Position numbers and translations under genes: made by a program
Notes under the pieces: generated by a model
What the model was told of the DNA's origin: nothing
Databases searched by the model: none
The model's input: only the letters and a program-made list of their open reading frames with translations
Part shown: positions 10,906 to 22,989 of the stretch, in pieces
How the letters are laid out: each line of letters opens with the position of its first letter
How positions within the stretch are numbered: the stretch's first letter is position 1
Origin: Erythroxylum novogranatense
Lineage: Eukaryota; Streptophyta; Magnoliopsida; Malpighiales; Erythroxylaceae
Direction: 5' to 3'
DNA: 64,000 bases
Assembly (NCBI GenBank): GCA_029891385.1
Contig: CM057233.1
Location: 52,096,063-52,160,062, forward strand

Positions 10906-13900
10906 TGTAACATCCCCTCTCCTATAGGAAGGGTATTTTAGTAATTGGGACGGGTTCGGGATATTAAATTATATCTCGGCATGCACATACAGCATATAGC
11001 CTCTATAATTACTGATTTGTTGCACATGCTCATAGTATACATGCATTCATGTCATTTTCCGGCTTAGGGTTGAAATTGAACTTCTGTATGAAATTAATGG
11101 GATAATCGAGTTTGGAAAATTATTTGGATTGCACCATAAATTGTTTTACATTTTAGGAATTTTAGGAATTTTTTTGGATTTTTAGGAGACAATTCCCGGA
11201 CCGAAAAAATCGTCAATTGGCGAATCGGTCGATTTTCGGTAGCAAAAATCGCTACCTAATGGCACGATAATATGGGGTATATTATTTTGGGACTGAAAGT
11301 ATGGTCATTAGAGTTAAATGGAGTAACATTTTAAATTGGATTAAACAATTGATAATTTGACTTTTCTTTAATTTTGGAACCAATCATATTTTGCCATCTT
11401 TTGCTATCATTAATTGCTCCTTTACCATCTCCCACGGTTATGTCTTAAGGAATAGAAGTAGAGAATTGTTTTAAATGCTAAAAACTCCTCCTCCACCGAA
11501 AACCCACTTCCTTTACATCTCCTTTGATTTCTCTTTTTGTTTCTCTCTTAAGTCACCTTCCTCCAAACATTCAAGGATTCTCCTACTTCTACTAACATCC
11601 AACAAGCTCGTGACTCTTCATGAAGAGGGTAAGATTTTTAGAAAGCATAGGAAAGAATTGAAGGGAAGAGAGGGAGGAAAAGCTAATAGGTAAGTTCTTT
11701 AATTCTTATGTTTAATGATGTTGTTAGCATGACTTGCATGTCATGGTTGGTAGAAGCTTTGAATGAGAGGTTGGGAGCATCTAGTATGTTTAGGGATACA
11801 TGATATTGATGTATTTTATTGCTTGGATTAATGGGTATAAGGTTAGGGTTATGGATGAATTAAAAGTAGTATGATAGAAGTGATTATGGCTTAATTTTAA
11901 ATGGAATATGGATAATTATTTGAGTATTTGAATTGAGGAATTTAGTGCTGCCAATTTTTCAGTATTAGCCCTAGTATATGTATGACTGTAGAAATATTTA
12001 ATTTGTATTTATTTGGATGTCAAGTGATGTGAAAAAGGCATTGGAAGTGGTTGAACTAAGGTTAACCTTAAATCTGGAAAATTGGAATTAGAATTGATGT
12101 TACTGTTTTGTTCATAATTTATTGTGTAGTAATGAAAATGAGGTAAGGTCAGTGGCCACTGAAACTTTGGGATGTTGGCTTCAATTTAGTGTGAAATAGG
12201 TGTTGTTGAATTTCAATGATAGAAGGGTGAATTTTTGCATGGAAAGTTACTGTCCCAATTGCCTGTGAACAGTAACCGCAACCATGACATCTGAGTTTTG
12301 TTGATTTTTATGAATTAATTGAGATGGAATTAGGGAAAATGGTCTCCATGGAAGTTGTAGAATATTGAATTATATTTCCATTGCTACTGATATTTCTATT
12401 TTTAGAATTGTATATTAGGAGATATGAATTGATTACTAATGACTGGTTTTGAGCATTTTGGATGAAACCTAGCTTAAGTGTGATTTTGTGAGTTTACTGA
12501 TTGGAGGCAATTTTAACATTTTATGTGGACTGAATTGGTGTGAGTGAGCTTCTGAAAAGTTGTAGAGGAAGAGATTACCTTGAAAATGAGATATGGTGTG
12601 TAATTTTTAGAAGTCAGAATTGGGAGTTATGATTTTTCAAAAATGAACCCTACATTAGGTTATGAATGGCTGATCATAACAGTAGTTTCCATAACAGTTT
12701 TGAAATTGATAGAGATCGAATTGGATGATTAGTGCTTCATGAAAAATGAAGCTTATGATGTTATCTTTACAGGGATATAAATTTCTGATTTTATTTACTT
12801 GTATACTGGAAGTTATGCTTCTTGTAAGGTTACTGCCCAAATTGAAGGATTTCAGGGACAGTAACATTAGATGAATTAATTGACTTGTTTACCAATATAA
12901 TTTGATGTTGGATTGTTCATGAAAGTTGTTGAGGACATTGTGAACTTATTGACCATATTTTTGTGGTAATTTATTACTGAAGAATCAGTGAGTTATGAAA
13001 TTGCCAATGTACTGCCCTGTGTTAATGGGAATTGAGTAGGCAGAAGGTTTGATGGGATATTTGACACCCTTAGGCTTGGAATTGATTTTTATGGTCTTCT
13101 TGAGAATTGTAGAGCTTTTCATAAGCTTTCCAACAAGGTATAGTTTGCATTTTTCAGAAATGTGTAGAAAGAGTTATGGGTGTTGGAAGTTTGGTTGGAA
13201 ATCAGAAAAAAAAGGGGGGAAATAAGGGTTAGTTATATAAATATAAATTGTTGAGTTTTGGTTTCTTTCGTGAATAACTTTCCCGTCCGACGTCCGATTG
13301 ACCTGATTCCAGAGGCATCGGATTTGTTGAATGTTTAATTTCATTTTATGAGAAAATGGGAATTTTAGGCGGAATTTGCGTAGCCCTATTGACTAACATG
13401 TGAACCATTGTTTTATTTAATTGGGGACTATAGAGGTCCGATTAGGCGCACCGTCGGCGCCTATAGATTTCTAATTTTTGATAGAATTTTATTATGGGAA
13501 AATATTAGATTAGGGCCGGGATTGCCATGAACATGCATTATACACATTTTACTGATTTCATGTGCATTATTTAGTCATTTCAAGTATCTGGATGGTAATG
13601 GCTATTCATTTAATGTGCTATAGAGACTCAAGTGGACCGTCGTTCCACGGACTTGGCAGAGACTTCCGTCACTAGCGTGGAAGTTATTAGGTGAGTAACC
13701 TAGTTGGTTATTCAATCTATGTGTTAGCTGTGGTTTGATTGCCTACGGGAATACATGAATTATTGTTGTAAATTGATTGCCTACGGGATTACGTGGATTA
13801 AGACTGTGAATTGACTGCCCTACGGGGATTATGTGGTTATATATGGCCCAATTGACTGTGAAATAAGCATTAGGCAACTGTTAATTGGATTGTATGATTA

Positions 13901-14745
13901 TATTGTGTATTTGGACTGTGTATTACCATGTTTACTGATATGGGACATGTGCGTTCATGCCTGTTGCATCACATTTATTAAAGGAAAATTGTGAACCGAG
14001 ACGCCATCAGATCTTGAACCGAGCCTAGAGCTCGATATACTGAACCGAGCCTCGAGCTCGACGGAGATAATTCTCCCCAGACGCGTCTATCTTGATCCTT
14101 TGTTATGCGCTCGGTCACAATACTGAAATGAACTGGAAAAGAGTCACATGTGCATTGCATACTGAACTGAACATTTGACAATGTTATTATTTGCTGTATA
14201 TTCTTTATGCGTGACTGAATTACTATTGTGTTTTGTATAACATCTGAGTGTATACTGTTACATGCTTATATGATGCATGAATTGGGAGAACCATCGATGA
14301 TGGTTTCTCATTGAGTTCGCAAACTCATCCAAAATTGCAATTATTTTTCAGGCATAAGCATAGACAGATAGCTCCCTCAGGACTGTAGAGCCGTATACTG
14401 TGGATTGGCGATAGAAGCAATGGCTCAAAGGTCGGTCAGCTGGGCTTTCTTTTGGAGACTTATAGTTAGATCTGTTTCTTGTACAGTACAGTATGATACT
14501 TAATGTGCAGTGTTTGGATCATGTGTAAATTAAAAATCTTGTGATTTGTAAATTCTTGAGTTTTAAGTGAATGAAGCGGAATCAATTTGGTTTTAAAAAG
14601 TAATCAATTTCTTATTACTGTCTTATGATTGTGATGCCATGAGGAGTGTAGCGGTTATTGTCAGTAGTGGTCTCTTGTCGTGGGATATTTATCGGAATGA
14701 CCTACGGGCGTTCCGGTGGATACCCTATGGTAAGGGGGCGCTACA
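10906..14745 (+). repeat. T1 LTR, right copy
   Basis: A 3840-bp LTR, TGTAACATCC to GGGCGCTACA, collinear with 2505-6342. It is followed at 14746 by sequence matching the inside of the T2 LTR (compare 25505 onward). The predicted target duplication is TGAAT (14746-14750), but the matching left flank lies outside the window. Confidence 0.92.
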
Positions 14746-16018
14746 TGAATTTTCCTCGAAGGGTTTGAAATTTTAGGAGGAAGTCGAATGTAGAATTTAG
14801 TGCTTTATTTTGGATTTCCAAGCTTTGAATATTTTCTGTGGATATTGATTGAGTGGAAACTTGGTTTTTTTTAGGAAACCAAGCTGACCCGATTCCATCG
14901 CAAGAGGAAGGACACCAGTGAGTCGGATACTCAAGTGATTTAGGTGGGTAATGTACTTATAGTTATTGTGTGACTAGGCAATTTCTTGCCTATGTATGAA
15001 TATATGTTATATGTTATGTATGTTTAAACATGATGATTTAAATGATTTTGATTTCTTATACTTTGAAAGAATTATGAGAATGGATAGCGTTAACTTTTGA
15101 TTCTGAGCATGTTATGCCTCGACAACGGTCATGGCATTTTGGCTAAATGCAAAGTATGAAAGCATACCATATGATAAAATGATTATGAGCATGATTATGT
15201 GCTTTTGTATGGGCGAGAGTGGAACCATTTCGTTCGTCACGTGCACGTCGAGAAGAGCCTTCTTCCGGTTGCCCGCTTGTGGCCTATGAGATCCAAATGG
15301 ACTCATTTTTTTCAGGGTGTAAACTTCGATTTCTCCCTTTTGTTTCCATGGAACCCTCGAGCCATTGTGATGTGCATTGCATATGCGAATTATTCATTGT
15401 GAAGCATACTTTGTGACATATTTATGAGTTGAATTAATTATACTGAATGCGTAAATTGTTTGATTAGCATGTGAGTGCCTAAATTGATGCCTGTATATAT
15501 ATAACGTATATACGTACATATGCCTGAATTTGTGCTAGTTACCGATGGCTATAATTATATTAGCCACTGAGCTGTGTAGCTCAACCCATTACTTTCCCTC
15601 CTTAGGTGTAGAACAGGCCGATCGTTGATCTTGCAAGGCATCGGAAACTTCGAGCTAATTAGGAGCTTTGCATTAAGTTAGTATATTGGTTGGCCCTCCG
15701 AGCATATTATCATGGAGCATTTTCATGTATTTTGGATTGAAACCTTATTCTGTATTTTGAATGATTTTGAATACTTGTTAGATGTCTTCAGATTGTAATG
15801 GCATGAAGCCCCTTAGTTTAAGGGGTGTTAAATTCCTGTTGTAAATGCATGTGTAAGTGCTTGATTGTATGAGAATGTTTATGTGTGAATTATGAATCGA
15901 ACTATGTATATGTTTGGATGTTGGGATCGGGTCCGCTTTGTTTGGGCGCCCGTCGCTGGCGCAGCCCGAGGGGCCACCTCGGGAATGGGGATCCGGGACC
16001 TGGGACCCGGGCCCAACA
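14746..16018 (+). repeat. T2 5' LTR, 3' portion
   Basis: Matches about 25505-27653 of the 3' LTR with the TRIM removed. It ends GGGACCCGGGCCCAACA at 16018, just before the primer site. The upstream part of this LTR is separated off by T1. Confidence 0.9.
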
Positions 16019-16022
16019 TGTT

Positions 16023-16037
16023 TGGTATCAGAGTGCC
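16023..16037 (+). other. Primer-binding site, initiator-Met tRNA type (T2)
   Basis: TGGTATCAGAGTGCC lies four bases after the LTR end. It has one change (GAGC to GAGT) from the form seen in the other elements here. Confidence 0.8.
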
Positions 16038-16194
16038 TAGGTTTAGTGTCCTCGACTTAGACTGCATAGTAGGATGAATTGTGTGATCTATGATTATGTG
16101 TTGCATTAATTAATTTCATTAAGTGCCATGCATATCATGCATACATGTAAATTGACCAGTAGCTAATCCTTAGTGTTTATCTGTGAAGATGCGA

Positions 16195-16632
16195 TGCCAC
16201 CTCGTAGAAGGACACGAGGAGTTACTGCAGGATCTGCTTTTTGACTCTCCGACTAGAGAGGAGAGGATCGATGAGTCGATAGCCCGAAATCTGAGGCTTC
16301 GTAGGGTTAAGCGATGAACCCATCTTGTCGCGATCTCGAAGTCGCCGCCAGCGCGAGGCAGTGCTTCCACTTGATCGAGGTTGTTCAAGCCTTCACCGAG
16401 AATTTGTTCGGGCTATGGGCGGATGCCACACCTTACCTTGCCCCACTCGAAGGAAGGCGGATTGATAGGTTGAAAGTATGGGGCGAGTCGATTTCTTTGG
16501 GACATCGAGATCCGAAGAAGCGAGACTTGGTGAGAAAGGCGAGAGAGTCTTTGGATCAGATGGAGTGTGAGGATGACGAGAGAGTCATCTATGCTGCTAG
16601 CTTGCTTCAGGGCGATGCTCTGTATTGGTGGG
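16195..16632 (+). pseudogene. T2 gag, N-terminal part
   Basis: Gag block before the insertion. The frame at 16314-16652 ends in ESLDQMECEDDERVIYAASL followed by LQGDALYWW, the conserved Tekay gag core, and is then cut within the codons after YWW by the solo LTR at 16633. Upstream sequence from 16195 (PPRRRTRG-like, Arg-rich) is in a different frame. The reading resumes at 20315 with ETGPGSQ, so before the insertion the gene read continuously across GTGGG. Confidence 0.85.
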
Positions 16633-17315
16633 TGTTGGAACCCGATCCGTAGCCCGGACCCCAACCGCTTATAACTTAATACTCTTACTCTTGCTTAAAA
16701 TACCATATTTACTGGGCCCATTTCCAGAGCCTAAAATTCGGAGTCCTGAAACCCTGTGCGTATTACCTTGCAGGATCATTAGCTGTAACTCTACATTCGT
16801 GGCGAGCGCACACTATGTAAACACCAAAATCATAGGTTGACTTATTCATATGAGTTGTAGCTTTATGTCTCAAGTTCGTTTCGAAACAAGAATCACCTCA
16901 AACGGAGTTGTATAACTCTCAAGATATGCTTAAAACGCCTAAAAGAGCTCATACTCCAAATATGATCTCCAAACCGACCTCTCACTTACTTCAATGCAAA
17001 ATTTTTCAATTTGACTCCAAATGATACCAATTTTTTTGTGGATAGGAAGATATATGTCTTAGGAATCTAATGGTTCAAGCCTCACCTCAATTGGAGGTCG
17101 GATGAGGGATTTATGCCCAAAAGAGTTAAGTATGTTCATGCCCTAAATCAGTTTGAAACTCTTTTGGCGCGATCACTATAACTTTTGATACATAAATTTT
17201 ATTTCTTTCATTTTTGGACCATTAGAAAGTAGACATCTAGATCTACAACTTTCATGAAGACCAAAAAACGAGATTCGGCCTCTAAAAATTTGAAAAATCC
17301 ATCATATTTCCCGTA

Positions 17316-17482
17316 GCTGTCCGTTAAACGGACAGCCATGTCCGTTTGATGGACAGGTACGGGAGAAATGGTACCAAATGGCTCGCAAATGCATGTCCGT
17401 TTAACGGAAACGGGCAAGGGAAGGGTTGTTTCTACACCCGAGGCTGTCAGTTTAACGGACATTCATGTCCGTTTAACGGACA
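17316..17482. repeat. Five copies of a 17-bp dyad (TGTCCGTTTAACGGACA)
   Basis: Dyads at about 17318-17334, 17339-17355, 17394-17410, 17445-17461 and 17466-17482. The last is a perfect palindrome around TTTAA; the others differ by one to three bases. They lie within one 170-bp part of the solo LTR and are separated by non-repetitive spacers. Confidence 0.88.
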
Positions 17483-19787
17483 CGCAAATTCTCAAAACTT
17501 CAAATCTTCATCCAAAGCATCTCAAACTTCAACCTAACTTCATAACCATTTATACCCTTCCAAATTTACTCATTCCAAAACCTAAACACTTCATAACATC
17601 TTAAACTTCAAGTTTAATTCATCAACTTCAAAATCTCTAGCTCCATTGATTCATCAAATCATGGATTTCAATCATTTTTCATCAAAGTCATGATAAACTA
17701 ATAAGCTACATGAACAACCAAAATGGACCTTAGTTGTTATCTTTCAATTGTCATAACTTCTTGCTCCAAATTCTAAAAAGTACATATTATACCCCAATGG
17801 AAAGATAACAAGATGTTCTACAACATTCAAGAAGGATGAAAATGTTAATTTCATCATTAAGTAGGTAAAAAGCCACTCAAAACACTGCTCATTAAAGACC
17901 AATATAACGATAACATGGCTAAATGAATAGTGACTGAATGTGTTCTAATCCTCATAACTTTTAACCCCAAGTCCAAATGAGACAAATGATATACCCTTAG
18001 AAAGATTTGAACTTCTACTACAATCTTCATGAAGACTATTTGTTCCAATTCAAACCTTAAGAGGACCTAAAACTAAAGAAGTTCTGGTCAAATTTTACAA
18101 CAATTTTGACAGCACCTCCCTGAAACTTTAACTAACCAATCTTCATTCCTAGTACCTCCACCTGCACAAAACTTAACATCAACCTCATATATCATAACTC
18201 AATCACAAGAGTATCTCCATACTCAATTCAAGGCAACAATCCACACTCCTATCATTCTAATCAAATCCAAACTATAAAGTAGTTCATTTTCCCTTTCTTG
18301 TCAAATTCAATCCATACAATGATACATTGTGATAAAGCATATATGAATTGCACAAAATACATTAAAACTCAACACTCTTGTACTTATATAACAAATCTGA
18401 GTCATTACAACGCTTTATAGGGCATTTAGCCGATTACAATCAAATGTCAAATGTCAAGTACATATTGAAACAAATCTCCAAATGAAACCTAATGCTTCAT
18501 ATCAAAACAAAATGACTTCTAACTTAAGAACATTGAAGTGATGCCTCAATCCCAATACTTTAACTCGTATTCCCGCTCGTTACCTGTGGAGGGGAAAAGG
18601 GGGTGTGAGCTCGACGGCTCAGTGGGTAACAGCTTAATATTTAAGAAAATAAGCCAAAAACGTTCTTTATTTTTCATTCTCAAAACAACTTTCAGATTTA
18701 TAAAAATCTTTCAAACTTATCAAAACCTATTTACTTTGGTCAAAAACACTTTCATTTCATCAAAATTCCTTGTTTTCAAAACCAATATCACATTGATCGA
18801 AACTTTATAAATTTATCAAAACCTTTTTGAAAAAAACTCATTTCATCAAGCAATTACACATCAAGATCATATAAGCATGGAGAAAACAATAAGTCAATTA
18901 ATCAAAAGCATTTATCAAACAACATAACTCACAGTAACCACATAGACAAGCATACCACATAATCGCATATAAGATGGTTTGGGTGGATCCAAACAGGACG
19001 TACTACACATTTCATAAGCGGTCATGTGTAACAGTAAACACATGAAGGAGTCGTGAGGAGCTCCATTGCCCTTATGGGCAGTAGGAGAAGGCTATAATTT
19101 TGACAGTGCACCTATCGGACATGAGGACCACCACAAACCCAAACAAGCATGCATATCATATAATTCATACAATTCATAATCATTAGCCACAATTGGCTCT
19201 TGCAAATATTTACTTTCACATAATTTCCCAAATTGTCGTTTTTCCAAAATCAAGTATCCAACTTTTTCACTTCACAAATCATTTCACAATTATTTCCCAA
19301 AATGTAAAACATCTCATACTAATTCAACCCATCACAAAGAATCATTTATACAACTTTATAAACAATTATTTTAAAACAAACAGTAGCCTATAATCTCAAT
19401 CATTAAAACATTACCCACCTTAATCCTTTAGCCTTGCAATGAGTCAATTGACTTTGCTTCTAGCTCTAATAACCTCTCATCACCTTCATTAAACAATAAT
19501 AACCCAATTAACATGATGATAACCCAAATTAAACAATTCTAGGATAGGAAAACATGGGATTAAACCTATCTAACTTAACCCAAATCTTACCCAAGCTTTA
19601 AGCATTAAAAATCACTCATATAACCAAAGAATTCATCATTTTTCTTACCTTGAGAGGAGACCCACGAAATTTCTCCCTCTCCTAGCTTTGATGAAAACTC
19701 TTAAACTTTTCTTTCTTTCTCCTCCTTAAACACTCCACCACTCTTCAATAAGCAAGAAAAATCCCAAAGACCTACCTCTTTCTTCTG

Positions 19788-19837
19788 CTCTCTTCTTCTT
19801 CTTCTTCTTCTTCTTCTTCTTCTCTTCTTCTTCTTCT
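19788..19837. repeat. CTT microsatellite
   Basis: An interrupted run of CTT triplets (TCTTCTTCTTCTT, with one CTCTT break) inside the solo LTR. It creates only low-complexity frames. Confidence 0.9.
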
Positions 19838-20314
19838 TTCCCACGATGACTCACTCTCTCCTTTCTTTCTTCTAGAATTTTCGTGGTCCCTCTTCCAATT
19901 TCCTAACACATGGCTTTTAAAACTAAAACCTAAGCTAAACTCTCCAAAACTACGTAGTTTTGGCCATCCCTATAAAACTTAACAATTTTCTATTTCTTCC
20001 TCTTCATCCATGACCCATCACTTTCTTCAATTATCTTTCATTCTTTTATGACTACTTAAAGACTATAGGGCCCTTCCTTATTAGCCTTCAACCTTAACAA
20101 CATATGCAAACTTCCTAAATTGCCCTCAAGCCATCTTATTCCTTTAATTTCTAACAACTAATTCAACTCTATTTTAGACTTAATCCATTATTTAATCTCC
20201 ATTTCTTAAGAGCTAAAACCTCAAAATAATTTAAACACTACCTCCAAATAATTTAGACATCGCCTCAAATAATTTAGACATGCTTAAATAATAAAAAAAA
20301 TTCAGGGGCCAACA

Positions 20315-21000
20315 GTGGGAGACCGGGCCAGGCAGTCAGATGAGGCCCGTGGGGTTATCATGGCAGAATTTCTTGGCTGCTTTGAAGAAGAAGTATCTAT
20401 CAGAGGTTTACATTCAACAGAAGCAGAGGGAGTTCCTCAGTTTGACTCAGAGGGAGATGACGGTCAGTGAGTATGAGCGTCGGTTCACGCAGTTGGAGAG
20501 GTATGCTTCAGATCTAATGCTGAGTGAGGCTACTAGATGTCGCCGATTTGAGTCGGGTCTACACTTGGCTATCAGAGAGAAGGTGATAGTGTATAACTTT
20601 TGTGACTTCCAGCAATTAGTTGAGGCAGCTTTGAGGGTGGAAAATATTGAGAATGTCAAGAATCGATAAACAAGAAGAAAGGCGGAGAGGCGATTCGGGA
20701 AGAGGTAGCACTAGTACTCCTATGCCAAACAGGAGTGCTAGGAGCTTCCCTGTTCAGTCTGAGGAGAGGAGCAGTGGTGCCAGTCGACCAAGACCGATGA
20801 GAACTTCTACTATTTCTCACCAAGCCTCGATGGTGGGCGGCAGTAGAAGGGGAGATGGGGACAAGTCATCCGTCCCTAAGTGTGAGCACTGCGGCAATTT
20901 CCATGGTGGAGAGTGTTACCGATTGACGGGGATTATGCTTCAATTGTGGACAGAAAGGACACAGGGCCAGAGAGTGTCCTCAGTCGTCTAGGAGAGAAGG
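20315..21000 (+). pseudogene. T2 gag, C-terminal part with zinc knuckle
   Basis: Continuation of the gag block after the solo LTR. The frame at 20340-20669 has LSWQNFLAALKKKYL, then YERRFTQLERYA (end of the gag core). The frame at 20647-20991 is a Ser/Arg-rich linker with VPKCEHCGNFHGGECYR. The CCHC zinc knuckle (CFNCGQKGHRARECPQ) is intact at 20936-20983 but one frame off from the linker, so there is a small frameshift just before it. Another frame change and a stop lie near 20669. Confidence 0.85.
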
Positions 21001-21054
21001 ATCTTAGATGCGAGCATCTGAGGAGGCGGAGGCTGTGGGTGAAGGGCTGCAGAA

Positions 21055-21576
21055 GTGGGTAGTTCTGATGCAGCCAAGAGAGTGGGTTTTCCAGGTAGAC
21101 CGAGGGGGCAGGCACCGGCTAGATTGTTTGCAATGACTCGGGAGGATGCAAAGGCCACTCTAGATGTTGTCACTGGTATGGCTAGATTATTTGCTGATTA
21201 TGTGCTTGTTTTGATTGATCCAGGTTCTACTCACTCGTTTGTTTCTTCGAGTAGACCTGTGTGTGATAGGATTGTGAGCCCATTGGATACTCCGCTGATG
21301 GTGAGTACTCCAATCGGCCAGTACATTGTGATTAGTCAAGTGTATAGAGGCTGTGAGCTATGCATTGGTGGAGCACGGTTGGTGGTAGATTTGATGCCAC
21401 TGAAAATGGGAGGATTGGATGTCATTTTGGGTATGGATACGTTGGAGAAGTACAATGCCCATTTGGACTGTAAGCAAAAGACAGTGGAATTTGATTTAGG
21501 TGATGGCAGAAAAGTGGTGTTTGTGGGGAATGACGCAGTCCATGAAATTGTTTCGATCTTGACAATGAGAAGATGA
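21055..21576 (+). pseudogene. T2 aspartic protease
   Basis: An open frame of 173 codons covers the polyprotein-cleaving protease. The active-site motif LIDPGSTHSF is at residues 53-62 (catalytic Asp 55), and the flap-to-C-terminal region LDVILGMDTLEKYNAHLDC spans about residues 123-141, followed by the linker to RT. The domain is uninterrupted. It has no start codon of its own in the element's design, since it would be made as part of gag-pol. The upstream frame change disconnects it from gag. Confidence 0.88.
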
Positions 21577-22540
21577 TGAGTAAGGGGTGTGAGGCATTTT
21601 TGGCCTATGTGGTGGACACCAGGGAAGATAGAGGGAAGCTGGAGGATATTCCAGTAGTCAGGGAATTCTCGGATGTCTTTCCCGAGGAATTGCCAGGACT
21701 ACCGCCAGCTAGGAAAATTGAGTTTCCCATTGTGCTTCTATCAGGTACGACGCTGATTTCAATTCCGCCTTACCGAATGGCTCCGGCAGAATTGAAAGAG
21801 CTTAAGGAGCAGTTAGAAGAGTTGTTGGAGAAGGGGTATATTCGACCGAGCTCTTCGCCTTGGGAGCTCGGTCTATTGTGAAGAAGAAAGATGGATCGTT
21901 GAGGATGTGTGTGGACTATCGGAAGTTGAATCAAGTTACTGTGAAGAACAAGTATCCACTTCCTCGCATTGATGATCTGTTTGATCAATTGCAAGGGACG
22001 AAAGTCTTCTCTAAGATAGACTTGAGATCGGGTTACCATCAGTTAAGAATCAAGGAGTCAGATGTCTTAGAAGGCGCTTTTAGGGCCTTGATATGGGCAT
22101 TTTGAGTTTTTAGTTATGCCCTTTGGATTGACGAATGCTCCTGCAGCTTTTATGGATTTGATGAATCGGGTATTTAAGCCATTCTTGGACCAATTTATCA
22201 TTGTCTTCATTGATGATATCTTGGTTTATTCCAAGAGTGATGAGCAGCATGAGGAGCATTTGAGGAGGAACGAGTTATATGCCAAATTCGATAAATGCGA
22301 ATTTTGGCTGAGGGAAGTTGCATTTCTTAGACATGTGATTTCAAAACAAGGAGTGCATGTGGATCCAAAGAAGATAGAAGCTGTGGTGAATTGGGAAGCC
22401 CCGAAGAGTGTAGTAGAGGTGAGGAGTTTTCTGGGTTTGGCAAGCTATTAAAGGAGATTTATGGAGGGATTCTCCATGATAGCCGCTTCGATGACGAAGT
22501 TGTTGAGGAAGAATCAGAAATTTGTTTGGAGTGAGGAGTA
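21573..22540 (+). pseudogene. T2 reverse transcriptase
   Basis: Three frames cover the domain. At 21573-21881: VFPEELPGLPP to SPWELG. At 21860-22105: [18 protein letters not shown] and [13 protein letters not shown], with the first catalytic Asp. At 22116-22451: [18 protein letters not shown], with the catalytic pair FIDD at residues 31-34 (22206-22217). Small deletions near 21870 and 22100 shift frame, and a stop replaces Tyr in the ASYYRR motif at 22449. All catalytic aspartates are present; the coding chain is broken. Confidence 0.9.
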
Positions 22541-22989
22541 TTAGAGGAGCTTCGAGGAGCTCAAGCACAGGTTGACAAGTGCTCCGATTCTGGTTTTGCC
22601 TTCGGGTGATGAGGGTTATACTGTGTATACTGATGCGTCGAGGAAGGGTCTTGGTTGTGTTTTGATGCAGGGAGATCGAGTGATTGCTTATGCTTCGAGA
22701 CAGTTGAAGCCCTATGAGTTGAATTATCCGACGTATGATTTGGAGTTGGCATCTGTGATCTTTGCTTTGAAGATTTGGAGGCATTATCTGTATGGAGTTC
22801 AGACGAGGATTTTTACCTATCACAAGAGTCTTAAGTATTTGTTGAGCCAGAAGGAACTGAATTTGAGGCAGCGACGGTGGATTGAGTTGCTTAAGGACTA
22901 TGACTTGTTGATTGAGTATCATTCGGGCAAGGCCAATGTAGTGGCGGATGCCTTGAGAAGGAAGTCTTCGATCAGTTTATCTTCCTTTA
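22541..22989 (+). pseudogene. T2 RNase H, catalytic Asp lost
   Basis: RNase H removes the RNA strand after reverse transcription. In the frame at 22572-23012, YTDAS has Asp21 and LELA has Glu58. The third acidic position, normally in TDHKSL, reads TYHKSL (Tyr83, TAT at 22818-22820), so a catalytic residue is missing. NVVADAL follows near residue 127. A TAG at about 22541 (in EEYxRSF, where CAG is expected) separates it from RT. This is a degenerate copy even without its frame breaks. Confidence 0.85.

Larger units (their letters stand above)
1241..14745 (+). mobile_element. Tekay/Del-type Ty3-gypsy element T1, tandem array (partial internal-LTR-internal-LTR)
   Basis: Two LTRs (2505-6342 and 10906-14745) flank one full-length but broken internal region (6343-10905). 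A second, 5'-truncated internal region (1241-2504) lies immediately left of the first LTR. The two internal 3' ends match from 1241/9654 onward, including the polypurine tract and LTR junction. This is the layout left by unequal recombination between LTRs of adjacent or homologous copies. The C-terminal chromodomain places the element with chromoviruses of the Tekay/Del kind. The right end (14745) abuts LTR sequence of T2, so T1 probably inserted there; the left flank is not in the window. Confidence 0.85.
16633..20314 (-). mobile_element. Solo LTR of a Tekay-like family inserted in T2 gag (TSD GTGGG)
   Basis: A 3682-bp TG..CA sequence (TGTTGGAACCCG to GGGGCCAACA), flanked by the perfect 5-bp duplication GTGGG (16628-16632 and 20315-20319). 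Removing it and one GTGGG restores the gag reading YWWETGPGS. No primer site, purine tract or second LTR was found inside, so it looks like a solo LTR left by LTR-LTR recombination. Orientation is inferred as minus, because the reverse complement has the LTR 3'-part signature seen in T2: an ACTGAGC..GAGCTCA..CCC segment around 18580-18630, followed by a pyrimidine tract and CAGGT. Three to four kb is long for a solo LTR but matches T1's LTR length. Confidence 0.88.

Noticed and set aside
17316..17482. CRISPR-like spaced repeats
   Set aside because: The repeats are short, palindromic, unevenly spaced and inside a plant LTR, with no cas genes and no prokaryotic context.
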